Shown: in pieces, positions 33,222 to 42,101 of the stretch
Numbering within the stretch: the first letter of the stretch is position 1
How the letters are laid out: each line of letters begins with the position of its first letter
DNA from: Paenibacillus sp. YYML68
GTDB lineage: Bacteria > Bacillota > Bacilli > Paenibacillales > NBRC-103111
Direction: 5' to 3'
DNA: 64,000 nt
Assembly (NCBI RefSeq): GCF_027923405.1
Contig: NZ_BQYI01000001.1
Coordinates: 428,501-492,500 of the forward strand
The notes under the pieces: model-generated
What the model was told of the DNA's origin: nothing
Database searches by the model: none
The model's input: only the letters and a program-made list of their open reading frames with translations
Translations under genes and position numbers: made by a program

Positions 33222-34229
33222 CTACCGCTTGCTCAACAAGTAGATGAAGTACGGTGCGCCGATCAGTGCGACGACGACGCCAGCGGGCAAGCCGCTCGGG
33301 TCGGCGACATTACGTCCGATCGTATCCGCCGCCAGCAGCAGGAAGCCTCCGACCAGCAGGGCGGACGGAATCAAATATTGATGACGCGGACCGATAAGCC
33401 CTCGGGCGATATGCGGCGCCATGAGACCGACGAAGGCGATGCCTCCGGTTACGGAGACGGCAGCAGCAGCTAGCGCGACAGCGGTCAGCAGCAGCACGAT
33501 GCGCTCCTTCTCCAGCGATACGCCGACTCCGGCGGCTGTAGGCTCGTTAAGGCTTAGTAGATTGAGTACACGCGCCTTATACAGAGCGTAAGGAACTAGC
33601 AGCACGAGCCAAGGCGCGATAGCAGCGATGTAGGGCCAATCTGCCCCCCAGACGGAGCCTGCGAGCCACTTCGCTACGAATTCCACCTTCTCCCGCTCGG
33701 CAGCCGAGATCATGATGATCATCAGACCGGAGAGAGCGAGCGACAGCCCCACCCCCATGAGCACCATACGACCCGGCTCCAGTCCCGAATGCTTCGTGCG
33801 TGCGAGCGCGTATAACAGTCCGGCCGTTAATACGGCTCCGAGGAAGGCGACAGCAGGGAGCACGATGGCAAAGGAAGCCGCATCGATCGGCGCGAGCATA
33901 AAGAACACCGCAACCGCAACGCCCGCCCCGCTGTTGATGCCCATCATACCAGGGTCTGCGAGGTCATTGCGCGTGACCCCTTGGAGGATAACCCCCGATA
34001 ACGCGAGAGCCATGCCCGCCAGCAGCGTAATGAGCATGCGCGGAAGACGGACAGAGAATAGCACGAATTCCTCCTTGAACGTGCCATAGCCGAACAGTGT
34101 CGGCAGCAGGCGATTGTACGACAAGGAAGCTTGGCCAAGCCCGGCTCCGATCACAAGTGTACCTATAATTAATAGTATAAAGGAAGCGATGAAGAGTGCT
34201 TGCTTCCGTGAGGCGGCAGCGGTCATCAT
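33222..34229 (-). CDS. Iron-siderophore ABC transporter permease (FecCD family), second subunit
   Basis: 335 residues with about nine membrane helices. FecCD hallmarks: LPRMLITLLAGMALALSGVI, the GVTRNDLADPGMMGINSGAG block, and the C-terminal GGIAFVGLMAPHIARGLIGP coupling segment that contacts the ATPase. Its start overlaps the stop of the preceding permease gene. No ATPase gene follows, so the pair must borrow an unlinked ATPase (as B. subtilis Feu/Yfi systems use YusV). Last gene of the operon. Confidence 0.93.
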   Translation of the reverse strand: MMTAAASRKQALFIASFILLIIGTLVIGAGLGQASLSYNRLLPTLFGYGTFKEEFVLFSVRLPRMLITLLAGMALALSGVILQGVTRNDLADPGMMGINSGAGVAVAVFFMLAPIDAASFAIVLPAVAFLGAVLTAGLLYALARTKHSGLEPGRMVLMGVGLSLALSGLMIIMISAAEREKVEFVAKWLAGSVWGADWPYIAAIAPWLVLLVPYALYKARVLNLLSLNEPTAAGVGVSLEKERIVLLLTAVALAAAAVSVTGGIAFVGLMAPHIARGLIGPRHQYLIPSALLVGGFLLLAADTIGRNVADPSGLPAGVVVALIGAPYFIYLLSKR

Positions 34230-35233
34230 GCGGAGGAACGCCCTCCTTTGCGTAGAATGAGCAGGAAGAACGGAATGCCCATCACAGCCGCAATCGCGGC
34301 AACCGGAGTCTCATACGGCGCGTTCAACGTTCGCCCCAGCGTATCGGCTAGCAGCATCAGACTCGCGCCGAGCAAGGCGGACATCGGCAGAATGCGTCGG
34401 TAATCCGTCCCGGCTAGCCGTCGTGCGAGATGCGGCACGATGAGCCCGATGAAGGCTAGATTGCCAACTAGCGCGACAGACGCGCCTGCCAGGATGAGCA
34501 CGCTCAGGAACAGCAGCGCCTTGATCCGGATGACGGACTGACCAAGGGAGGCCGCCACCTGCTCGCTGAGGCTCAGGACGGTGAGCTGCCGGGCGAGCAG
34601 CATCGCCCCCAGCATCGCTCCGACGATGAATGGCAATATCGTGAACAGATGCGTCCAGGTCGTGCCGACAAGTCCGCCTGCAGTCCACATGGAGATATCC
34701 TTCGATATACGGAAGAGCAAGCCGATTCCGTCGGTCAGCGCATACAGGAATGCCGATACCGCCGCCCCTGCAAGCACGATGCGAAGCGGTGAGAAGCCTC
34801 CGCGCTTCACGGCTCCGAGCCCGAACACGAGCAGTACAGCTGCGGCGGCGCCAAGGAAGCAAGCAGTCATGATGCCCAGCGAGCCGACGCTCGGTGCGAA
34901 GGCAAGCGTGACCGCCAGCGCCGTATTCGCTCCTGCCGTCAGCCCGAGCAGCCCCGGATCGGCGAGTGGATTGCGCGTGACCCCTTGCATAATGGCGCCC
35001 GCAACGGCGAGCGCAGAGCCGACGAGCAGTGCGGCCACCTCACGAGGGAGGCGAATTTCTCGTATAACGGTCAGCTTGTCGCCCGTCTCCAAGGTCGTCA
35101 AGGCGAGCCACACCTCCCGCGCGGTCACATCGGCTGCTCCCGCCAGCATGGCGATGCTGAACATCGCGAGCATGACGAGCGCACTGGCGGTTAGGGTGAG
35201 GTTGAATGGCAGCGAAGAAGGTAGATGCTTCAT
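34226..35233 (-). CDS. Iron-siderophore ABC transporter permease (FecCD family), first subunit
   Basis: 335 residues from the ATG at 35233 (a GTG six bases upstream is also possible). Same architecture as the next subunit: LPREVAALLVGSALAVAGAI, GVTRNPLADPGLLGLTAGAN and GNLAFIGLIVPHLARRLAG. The two permeases form a heterodimeric channel for ferric siderophore uptake. Starts 15 bp after the binding-protein gene; its 3' end overlaps the second permease by 4 bp. Confidence 0.93.
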   Translation of the reverse strand: MKHLPSSLPFNLTLTASALVMLAMFSIAMLAGAADVTAREVWLALTTLETGDKLTVIREIRLPREVAALLVGSALAVAGAIMQGVTRNPLADPGLLGLTAGANTALAVTLAFAPSVGSLGIMTACFLGAAAAVLLVFGLGAVKRGGFSPLRIVLAGAAVSAFLYALTDGIGLLFRISKDISMWTAGGLVGTTWTHLFTILPFIVGAMLGAMLLARQLTVLSLSEQVAASLGQSVIRIKALLFLSVLILAGASVALVGNLAFIGLIVPHLARRLAGTDYRRILPMSALLGASLMLLADTLGRTLNAPYETPVAAIAAVMGIPFFLLILRKGGRSSA

Positions 35234-35248
35234 AGTCACGATACCTGC

Positions 35249-36211
35249 TTACTTGCCGAGCAGGCTCTTCTTGAACACCTCAAGCTGATACTCAAGCGTC
35301 AACGGATCGTTGTAATAGAACTCCTTGGCATTGACCTCGAATACGCGGTTGTTTTTCACGGCAGGGATGTTCTTGTACGTATCGGTCGATTGGAACGAGT
35401 GGTCGGCATCTGGCGCCTTGCTGAAGAACACATAGTCGCCAGCATACTCAGCCAGCACCTCAGGCGACAGGGCGTAGTAGCCGCTCTTCAGAGCCGTTTC
35501 CTTCACCTTCTCCGGCATGCTCAGCTTCATTTCCTGGTACAAAATTTCTGTGCCGCGTCCCCAATTATCGCCGAAGACATACAGCTGCTTCTCGAAGCTC
35601 TCGATGACTGAGACGGTCGCATCTTGTCCGATCTTCGCCTTAATCTCAGCACCGGCTGCTTGAGCGCGCTTCTTGAAGTCGTCGATCCACGCCTGTGCTT
35701 CCTTCTCCTTGTTCAGCAGCTTGCCGAGCTCCAGATGCTGCGTCAAGTAGTCGACCTTGCCGTACGTGTACGTGACGGTCGGGGCGAGCGCCTTCAGCTT
35801 GTCCAGATTTTTCGCGGTGCTCGGTGCAACGATCAGATCCGGGTTCAGCTCGATGATCTTCTCAAGACTTTCCTCCGATACTTCCGCTGCGCTGCCGATG
35901 TACGGGGTATATCTCGGATTGCTCTTCGACCAAGAGTCGACGCCGACGATCGGTACGTTCAGCGCCATGATGCTGCCTGACAGGAACGCCGACAGGACGA
36001 CGACGCGCTTCGGCTCAGCGGGCACCTCGATCGGTCCAGTCTCAGACTGGTATGTAAGCTTCGCAGCTGTAGTCGGCTCTGGGGCAGGCGCGGTATTCGC
36101 TTCCCCGCTCTGGCCTGCAGGAGCACCTGCGCTGCTGCAAGCGCTAACGGCCCATAGTAGCATGAGGACGAGCAGCAAAGGCAGCTTGTTCATTCGATTA
36201 CGGTACATCAT
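35249..36211 (-). CDS. Iron-siderophore ABC transporter substrate-binding lipoprotein
   Basis: 320 residues. Lipoprotein signal with lipobox VSAC (Cys ~25), a Pro/Thr-rich tether, then the class III (FecB/FhuD-like) binding fold: EPKRVVVLSAFLSGSIMAL, NPDLIVAPSTAKNLDKL, the backbone helix, and the C-terminal NDPLTLEYQLEVFKKSLLGK typical of Feu/YfiY-type proteins. Captures ferric siderophore at the cell surface and feeds the two FecCD subunits. Ribosome binding site AAGGGAGAG. Exact siderophore cannot be told from sequence. Confidence 0.92.
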   Translation of the reverse strand: MMYRNRMNKLPLLLVLMLLWAVSACSSAGAPAGQSGEANTAPAPEPTTAAKLTYQSETGPIEVPAEPKRVVVLSAFLSGSIMALNVPIVGVDSWSKSNPRYTPYIGSAAEVSEESLEKIIELNPDLIVAPSTAKNLDKLKALAPTVTYTYGKVDYLTQHLELGKLLNKEKEAQAWIDDFKKRAQAAGAEIKAKIGQDATVSVIESFEKQLYVFGDNWGRGTEILYQEMKLSMPEKVKETALKSGYYALSPEVLAEYAGDYVFFSKAPDADHSFQSTDTYKNIPAVKNNRVFEVNAKEFYYNDPLTLEYQLEVFKKSLLGK

Positions 36212-36253
36212 TCATCTCTCCCTTGATGTCTGTATAGACGTATACGCCTTGTC

Positions 36254-36308
36254 GATAATGAGAATCAATATCATTAAATAATATAAAAACATGCGTGCTC
36301 TTTGTCAA
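36254..36308 (-). promoter_or_regulatory. Fur box and promoter of the siderophore uptake operon
   Basis: On the minus strand TTGACA (36308-36303), 17-bp spacer and TATATT (36285-36280) form a strong promoter. GATAATGAGAATCAATATC (36254-36272) matches the Fur consensus GATAATGATAATCATTATC at 17 of 19 positions and covers the expected start site, so iron-loaded Fur should block transcription. Confidence 0.88.
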
Positions 36309-36356
36309 CCGTTTTTTGGTTAAGTGCGGGAAATCGCTGTCAGGGGCGTGCTTGGA

Positions 36357-36397
36357 TATAAAAAGGCTACTCTTCAGGTTTAACCCGAAGAATAGCC
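36357..36397 (-). terminator. Terminator downstream of narK
   Basis: On the minus strand, arms GGCTATTCTTCGGGTT / AACCTGAAGAGTAGCC with two mismatches, then TTTTTATA. It is ~160 bp beyond the narK stop; nothing else is seen between. Confidence 0.8.
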
Positions 36398-36556
36398 AGT
36401 GCGTGCCGTAGCCCTTGAATTGAAGTGGCGCAGCGATTAAGGAGTGAGGATCTAGAGCTTACTGTGAGGTTGCAGATACACAGAGCGCAAGCATCATGCA
36501 TTCTTGATGTTGAGCTACGGAAGCTATAAGAAAAATACAGAACAGGCTCGAAAAAC

Positions 36557-37852
36557 TTAGCAAGATACCTTTGCATTTTTTCGCGAGTAGCAGTACCAGC
36601 ATACGAGCAGTGAGATCGCGTAGTAGACGATAAAGATGTACAGCGCGACGTGCGCGGAGCCAGTCGAATCGATCGACCAGCCGAAAATCTTCGGAATGAA
36701 AAACGCTCCATATGCACCTATGGCAGCGGACAAGCCGAGTACAGCTCCAGACTGCTTCGCCTCGAAGAGAAAAGGAATCATTCGGAACGTTGAGCCGTTC
36801 GACAGCCCGGTGCAGGCGAACACGATCAGGAACATGACCAGGAAGCCGGTAAAGCTTGCGTTGTTCAGGAAGTATACAATGCCTGCAGTTGCCGTTGTCA
36901 TGACGAGCACAACCCAGAACGTAACCTTTGCGCCGCTGTTGACTTTATCGGAGATCCAGCCACCAAGCGGACGAAGGGAAGCACCGATAAGGGGTCCAAG
37001 AAATGCCAGTTGAATGCCATTGATATCAGGAAATTCTGACTTGATAAGCAGAGGGAATGCCGCGGAGTATCCGATGAAGGAGCCGAAGCACATCGTGTAG
37101 AGCCATGTCATGATCCAGGTATGCTTATTCTTCAGCACGACCAGCTGTTCACGAACGCTTTGCTTCGTGTTAGGCAGGTTGTCCATACCGAACCATGCGA
37201 GAAGAACTGCGATTATAATAGGAATAACCCATATGAAGGCAGCGTTCTGAATGAATACCTCAGAGCCGCTCTTGGTTACCTGTGGGCCGCCGGTCATCAT
37301 ACCGATGAAGCTTACTCCAATAATAAGCGGTGTGACGAATTGCACGACGGAGACGCCCAGATTGCCTACGCCGACGTTAATGCCATTGGCCGTACCTTTA
37401 GCCTTCTTGGGAAAGAAAGGGTTGATATTGGCCGTTGAGGAGGATAGATTTCCTCCACCCAGTCCGCACAGCGCGGCCAGAGTCGCCATCATCAAGAAGG
37501 GCGTGTCCGGGCTTTGAACAGCGATCCCAATGCCGATTGCAGGGATCAGCAGCACGGCAGTAGAGATGACCGTCCAGTTTTTTCCACCTACAATACCTGG
37601 CATGAATGTATAGACCAGGCGCAGTGTTGCACCGGTCAAGCCAGGGAGCGCGGCAAGGGTGAAGAGCTCACCCTTCGACAGGTTGAAGCCTATATCATTC
37701 AAGCGAACAGCGACTACAGACCAAATTTGCCATACGATAAAGGCCAGAATGAGTGAGATGACGGAGATCAGCAAGTTTTTATTCGCGATCCGCTTGCCTT
37801 CCTTAGCCCAGAATGCCGGTTCCTCCGGACTCCATGTGACGATTTTTGCCAT
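36557..37852 (-). CDS. narK: Nitrate/nitrite transporter (MFS, NarK family)
   Basis: 431 residues from the ATG with GGGGAGGG 9 bases upstream. Twelve-helix major facilitator. NarK/NasA-type features: an Arg-containing helix 2 segment LPGLTGATLRLVYTFMPGIV, the Gly-rich nitrate signature ALCGLGGGNLSSSTANINPF, FPKKAKGTANGINVGVGNLG, and the second conserved Gly stretch ACTGLSNGSTFRMIPFLF. Imports nitrate (and/or exports nitrite) for the nitrate reductase 8 kb downstream. Divergent from pflB; an Fnr site sits at -41.5 of its predicted start. Confidence 0.93.
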   Translation of the reverse strand: MAKIVTWSPEEPAFWAKEGKRIANKNLLISVISLILAFIVWQIWSVVAVRLNDIGFNLSKGELFTLAALPGLTGATLRLVYTFMPGIVGGKNWTVISTAVLLIPAIGIGIAVQSPDTPFLMMATLAALCGLGGGNLSSSTANINPFFPKKAKGTANGINVGVGNLGVSVVQFVTPLIIGVSFIGMMTGGPQVTKSGSEVFIQNAAFIWVIPIIIAVLLAWFGMDNLPNTKQSVREQLVVLKNKHTWIMTWLYTMCFGSFIGYSAAFPLLIKSEFPDINGIQLAFLGPLIGASLRPLGGWISDKVNSGAKVTFWVVLVMTTATAGIVYFLNNASFTGFLVMFLIVFACTGLSNGSTFRMIPFLFEAKQSGAVLGLSAAIGAYGAFFIPKIFGWSIDSTGSAHVALYIFIVYYAISLLVCWYCYSRKNAKVSC

Positions 37853-37892
37853 AGTAGATAACCCTCCCCAAAGCATGTGATTTGATGAGCTC

Positions 37893-37935
37893 AGTGTAGC
37901 AAGGAGGACTTGTGCTTACTGTAATCTGGATCACA
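37893..37935 (-). promoter_or_regulatory. Fnr-dependent promoter of narK
   Basis: TGTAATCTGGATCACA (37920-37935) fits TGTGA-N6-TCACA with one mismatch. On the minus strand TACACT (37898-37893) is a 4/6 -10 box whose start lies 29.5 bases from the palindrome centre, i.e. class II activator geometry. Confidence 0.72.
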
Positions 37936-38021
37936 GCGCAGAACGCTTATTGCGTGAGGCAGCAAGTGCGGCTCCGCTAGGAGAAGAGGCCGTACCATCA
38001 TTACCGTTTCGCCACAGCCGA

Positions 38022-38064
38022 TGTGATGCAGCTCACTTACAGGGGGGGCAGGGAGTGATACGAT
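38022..38064 (+). promoter_or_regulatory. Fnr-dependent promoter of pflBA
   Basis: TGTGATGCAGCTCACT (38022-38037) matches 9 of 10 half-site bases. TACGAT (38059-38064) is the -10, 29.5 bases from the palindrome centre, with no recognisable -35, as expected for an activator-dependent promoter. Confidence 0.8.
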
Positions 38065-38104
38065 ATGGCCATAAACGTGAAATCACGATGGAGGTGCTGT
38101 AACG

Positions 38105-40375
38105 ATGTCGATGAAGGAAGCGGAAGCGAAACGAGTAGCAGTAGAGGCTCCGGCTTGGAGAGAATTCCGACCAGGCACTTGGCAGCAGGAAATTAACGTT
38201 AAAGATTTTATCGATCACAACATAACGCCTTATTATGGAGACGATACGTTCCTAGCTGGACCAACGAACGCGACGGTGCAGCTGTGGGGTCGCATCTGTG
38301 AGCTGATGGTGCAGGAGCGGGACAACGGCGGTGTGCTGGACGTGGATGTGAATGTCGTTTCAACGATTGTATCCCACGCCCCGGGCTACATTATGAAGGA
38401 GCAGGAGCAAATCGTCGGTCTGCAGACGGATGCTCCGCTGAAGCGCTCCGTTCAGCCATTCGGCGGGATCCGGATGGTGCAGGACGCTTGCGCAGCTTAT
38501 GGCTACGAGCTACCGGAGGATATCGTTAGGCTGTTTACGGACATTCGCAAGACGCACAATCAGGGCGTGTTTGATGCGTATACGACGGCAATGAAGACCG
38601 CTCGCAAGGCAGGCATTATTACAGGTCTGCCAGATGCCTACGGGCGAGGACGCATTATCGGGGATTATCGCCGTGTTGCGCTGTACGGAGTGGATCGACT
38701 GCTCGAGGATAAGAAGAAGGAGCTGCTGAAGCTCGAAGCCGAGCCGATGCTCGAGGAGGTCATTCGCGACCGAGAGGAAATCTCGGAGCAAATACTTGCC
38801 CTGCGTCAGCTGAAGCAGATGGCGGCCTCGTATGGCTACGATATCTCTGAGCCGGCGAGGAATGCGAAGGAAGCAGTGCAATGGCTGTACTTCGCATATC
38901 TTGCGGCGATTAAGGAGCAGAATGGCGCTGCGATGAGCTTAGGGCGCGTGTCGTCATTTCTGGATATCTATATCGAGCGTGATCTGCGGGAGGGCATGCT
39001 GACGGAAGTGGAAGCTCAGGAGCTGATAGACCATTTCGTTATGAAGCTGCGTATTGTCAAGTTTCTACGCACGCCGGACTACAACGAGCTGTTCAGCGGC
39101 GACCCGACGTGGGTCACGGAATCGGTGGGCGGGATGGGTGAGAATGGGCAGACTCGAGTGACGAAGAGCTCGTTCCGTGTACTGCACACCCTGTACAATC
39201 TCGGTCCGGCGCCGGAGCCGAATCTGACCGTGCTCTGGTCCACAGAGCTGCCGCAGCGCTTCAAGAATTATTGCGCCAAGGTATCAATCGAGACGAGCTC
39301 GATTCAATATGAGAACGACGATCTTATGCGTCCATGCTTCGGTGACGATTACGGCATCGCCTGCTGCGTATCGGCGATGCGGATCGGCAAGCAGATGCAG
39401 TTCTTCGGTGCTCGTGCTAATCTGGCCAAGGCGCTGCTGTATGCGATCAACGGCGGCGTGGACGAGAAGCTCGGCATACAGGTTGGTCCGGTCTTGTCAC
39501 CGCTTGCGGGCGAGGTGCTCGAATATAAGGAGGTTCGTGAGCGATTCGATCAGGTCATGGATTGGCTGGCGGAGCTGTACATGAACACGCTGAACGTTAT
39601 TCACTTTATGCATGACAAGTACAGCTACGAGCGTCTGGAGATGGCGTTGCACGACCGCCAAATTATGCGAACGATGGCGTGTGGTATTGCGGGTCTGTCC
39701 GTTGTTGCCGACAGCTTGAGCGCGATCAAGCACGCGAAGGTAAAGCCGATCCGAGATGAGAATGGAATTGCGATTGATTTTGTAATCGAAGGCGAATACC
39801 CGGAGTACGGCAACAACGATGAGCGGGTTGATTCGATCGCTGTCGAGCTCACCCAGACGTTCATGAACAAGCTGCGCAAGCACAAGACGTACCGCAATGC
39901 AGTGCCAACAATGTCCGTGCTGACGATTACGTCTAATGTCGTATATGGCCAAAAAACGGGTACGACGCCGGACGGCCGTAAAGCCGGTGAGCCCTTTGCA
40001 CCGGGCGCAAATCCGATGCATGGCCGGGACCGCAAGGGCGCACTCGCCTCGATGGCATCCGTTGCGAAAATTCCTTATGAATCATGCTTGGACGGAATCT
40101 CCAATACGTTCTCGATCGTGCCTAAGGCGCTCGGCAAGGAGCAACAGACCCGTGTGAGCAATCTCGTGTCCTTGCTCGACGGCTACGCGGCGAACACCGG
40201 CCACCACTTGAATATCAACGTGTTTGAGCGGGAGCAGCTGCTCGATGCGATGGAGCATCCCGAGAATTATCCGCAGCTCACGATCCGGGTATCGGGCTAC
40301 GCGGTCAGCTTCATCAAGCTTACACGTGAGCAGCAGCTTGACGTCATTAACCGAACATTCCACGGGAACGTATAA
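38105..40375 (+). CDS. pflB: Formate acetyltransferase (pyruvate formate-lyase)
   Basis: 756 residues, full length. Glycyl-radical enzyme converting pyruvate and CoA to acetyl-CoA and formate under anaerobiosis; cytosolic. The adjacent catalytic Cys pair is in GIACCVSAM (~418-419) and the radical Gly in [10 protein letters not shown] (~732), 25 residues from the end. [20 protein letters not shown] and the LNINVFERE segment are also canonical. Ribosome binding site ATGGAGGTGC. Operon with pflA, 69 bp downstream. Supplies acetyl-CoA to AdhE encoded elsewhere in this cluster. Confidence 0.97.
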   Translation: MSMKEAEAKRVAVEAPAWREFRPGTWQQEINVKDFIDHNITPYYGDDTFLAGPTNATVQLWGRICELMVQERDNGGVLDVDVNVVSTIVSHAPGYIMKEQEQIVGLQTDAPLKRSVQPFGGIRMVQDACAAYGYELPEDIVRLFTDIRKTHNQGVFDAYTTAMKTARKAGIITGLPDAYGRGRIIGDYRRVALYGVDRLLEDKKKELLKLEAEPMLEEVIRDREEISEQILALRQLKQMAASYGYDISEPARNAKEAVQWLYFAYLAAIKEQNGAAMSLGRVSSFLDIYIERDLREGMLTEVEAQELIDHFVMKLRIVKFLRTPDYNELFSGDPTWVTESVGGMGENGQTRVTKSSFRVLHTLYNLGPAPEPNLTVLWSTELPQRFKNYCAKVSIETSSIQYENDDLMRPCFGDDYGIACCVSAMRIGKQMQFFGARANLAKALLYAINGGVDEKLGIQVGPVLSPLAGEVLEYKEVRERFDQVMDWLAELYMNTLNVIHFMHDKYSYERLEMALHDRQIMRTMACGIAGLSVVADSLSAIKHAKVKPIRDENGIAIDFVIEGEYPEYGNNDERVDSIAVELTQTFMNKLRKHKTYRNAVPTMSVLTITSNVVYGQKTGTTPDGRKAGEPFAPGANPMHGRDRKGALASMASVAKIPYESCLDGISNTFSIVPKALGKEQQTRVSNLVSLLDGYAANTGHHLNINVFEREQLLDAMEHPENYPQLTIRVSGYAVSFIKLTREQQLDVINRTFHGNV

Positions 40376-40444
40376 GCAGACCAATAATCAGGGTATGAAA
40401 CAGGATCGGGATATGAACTCACCGAATGAAAGGAGCGCGTCCTA

Positions 40445-41224
40445 ATGAAAGGCAGAATTCATTCTATGGACACCTTTGGCACCGTTGACGGTCCGGGGAT
40501 CCGCTTTGTACTCTTCATGCAGGGATGCGCTCTGCAGTGTCAGTTTTGCCACAATCCCGATACATGGGATCCTAACCGAGGTCGTAGCGTAACCGTAGAG
40601 GAGGTGCTCAATGACATCGAGCCATACCTGGAGTACTATCGTCGCTCTGGCGGGGGCATTACGGTGACCGGCGGAGAGCCGACTCTGCAGACATCCTTCG
40701 TTGCCGAGTTGTTTGCAGCCTGCAAGCGCAAGTGGGGGCTGCATACGACGCTCGATTCGTCCGGCTATTGTCAGCCCGACCACATGGAAGAGCTGATGAG
40801 CGTGACGGACCTCGTGCTGCTGGATCTGAAGCAGATGGATGAGAGCAAGCATCAAGCGCTGACGGGTCAGAGCAACGACCGTATTCTTCGCTTCGCGAGA
40901 TGGCTGTCTGAACGTCGTCAGCCAGTCTGGATCCGCCATGTGCTGATTCCCGGCATTACCGACGACATGAACGATCTGTGCGCACTCGGCCGAATGATCG
41001 GAGAGCTGCGCAGCGTAGAGAAGGTGGAGCTGCTGCCGTATCACCGTATGGGTGTATACAAGTGGCAGCAGCTTGGCAAGGAGTACCCGCTCGAGGGTAT
41101 TCCGTCGCCAGACGAACGTAAGATGGAGCGGGCTTGTCGTCTTCTGGAGAAGGGAAGAAGCCTTGCCTCTGCGGGCAAGGATACAGGGCCTTGTGCATCT
41201 ATTTCTGTTCATGATTCAGTATGA
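40445..41224 (+). CDS. pflA: Pyruvate formate-lyase activating enzyme
   Basis: 259 residues. Radical SAM enzyme that installs the glycyl radical on PflB. The cluster-binding CALQCQFC motif has Cys at 28, 32 and 35; GTVDGPGIRFVLFMQGC precedes it and the SAM-binding GGITVTGGEPTLQ follows. C-terminal LLPYHRMGVYKWQQLGKEYP matches the family. Preceded by GAAAGGAGCG. Last gene of the operon, followed by a terminator. Confidence 0.96.
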   Translation: MKGRIHSMDTFGTVDGPGIRFVLFMQGCALQCQFCHNPDTWDPNRGRSVTVEEVLNDIEPYLEYYRRSGGGITVTGGEPTLQTSFVAELFAACKRKWGLHTTLDSSGYCQPDHMEELMSVTDLVLLDLKQMDESKHQALTGQSNDRILRFARWLSERRQPVWIRHVLIPGITDDMNDLCALGRMIGELRSVEKVELLPYHRMGVYKWQQLGKEYPLEGIPSPDERKMERACRLLEKGRSLASAGKDTGPCASISVHDSV

Positions 41225-41281
41225 TCCGACGTCGGGGCCACGACCTGCGTGCTCCCCACATTCCTTCAATTGAATCATACC

Positions 41282-41312
41282 GCCATCGGTCACCGGACCG
41301 GTGGCTTTTTTT
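41282..41312 (+). terminator. Terminator of pflBA
   Basis: GCCATCGGT / ACCGGTGGC stem (one T.G pair) with loop CACCGG, followed by seven T. Confidence 0.88.
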
Positions 41313-41341
41313 AATGAATTCCGTTGAATAGATAAATGTAC

Positions 41342-41385
41342 TGTGATCTTCATCATAGCTCGTATCCGGCCTTGCTTGCTACAAT
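41342..41385 (+). promoter_or_regulatory. Fnr-dependent promoter of the ba3-type oxidase operon
   Basis: TGTGATCTTCATCATA (41342-41357) matches TGTGA-N6-TCACA at 9/10 half-site bases. TACAAT (41380-41385) is a 5/6 -10, 30.5 bases from the palindrome centre. Confidence 0.75.
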
Positions 41386-41433
41386 TCGAATATAGCGGGA
41401 CGAAAGAGACAAAGCAGGGAGGTACGGGGACGT

Positions 41434-41553
41434 ATGAAGGATCAGAAAAACGAACAACCGCTGCGTGGTACATTTGCATCGGTCATGCTGCTGGGTGTGT
41501 TCATCATCGTAACCTGGTTTGCGGTATTCGGCCTATACCTGATTCGTAACTAA
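41434..41553 (+). CDS. ba3-type cytochrome c oxidase subunit IIa-like small protein
   Basis: 39 residues: MKDQKNEQPLRGTFASVMLL, then a single transmembrane helix ending LYLIRN. A short charged N-terminus with RGTF and one helix fits the subunit IIa polypeptides of ba3/B-type oxidases, which complete the helix missing from subunit II. Preceded by GGGAGG at 8 bases and located immediately upstream of subunit II. Too short for most gene finders. Confidence 0.78.
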   Translation: MKDQKNEQPLRGTFASVMLLGVFIIVTWFAVFGLYLIRN

Positions 41554-41599
41554 ATAAGGCTTGGCAACCAGCCTATTCTACACAATGGGGGAAAGTAAT

Positions 41600-42070
41600 A
41601 TGCACATTCATCGTCTGGAGAAAATATGGCTTCTGTTCGGCACCGGGATGCTGATCGTCTTCCTGACTGTTGTCGGCGTCGGTGCCTTCGCCCTCGGCAT
41701 GGAGCCGCCGGGCCATCATCGGCACACCGTTGACCCAGAGAAGCTAAGCACGACGGAGCCGTTCAACCGACCTGGTCTGCATGCGATCGGAGGCAACGCA
41801 TATGAAGCGAACATTATCGCGTTCACATTCAGTTATTCGCCTTCCATAATGGAGGTGCCGCTCGGCGCGAAGGTTACCTTCAATGTAACGACTCCAGACG
41901 TTGTGCACGGATTCCAGGTCGTAGGGACGAACATCAACATGATGGTAGTACCCGGCGAGGTCAATCACTTGACCTATACGTTTGATAAGCCGGGTGAATA
42001 TTTGGTGCTGTGCAACGAATATTGCGGCGCGGCGCATGAAGCGATGATGATGAAGATCATTGTCAAATAA
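41600..42070 (+). CDS. ba3-type cytochrome c oxidase subunit II (CuA)
   Basis: 156 residues from the ATG following GGGGGAAAG. One N-terminal membrane anchor (~10-32) and a periplasmic-side cupredoxin domain. CuA ligands are visible: His in TPDVVHGFQV, then CNEYCGAAHEAMM (two Cys, His, Met in C-x3-C-x3-H-x2-M spacing). The short length and single helix are typical of B-type (ba3) oxidases. Accepts electrons from cytochrome c or a similar donor and passes them to subunit I. Confidence 0.93.
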   Translation: MHIHRLEKIWLLFGTGMLIVFLTVVGVGAFALGMEPPGHHRHTVDPEKLSTTEPFNRPGLHAIGGNAYEANIIAFTFSYSPSIMEVPLGAKVTFNVTTPDVVHGFQVVGTNINMMVVPGEVNHLTYTFDKPGEYLVLCNEYCGAAHEAMMMKIIVK

Positions 42071-42101
42071 CGATTCTCGGCCTAAAAGGAGCTGTATACC
42101 T

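Noticed and set aside
36367..36717. 116-residue minus-strand frame overlapping the 3' end of narK
   Set aside because: Overlaps narK in another frame and runs through its terminator; Arg/Ser-rich composition without motifs.
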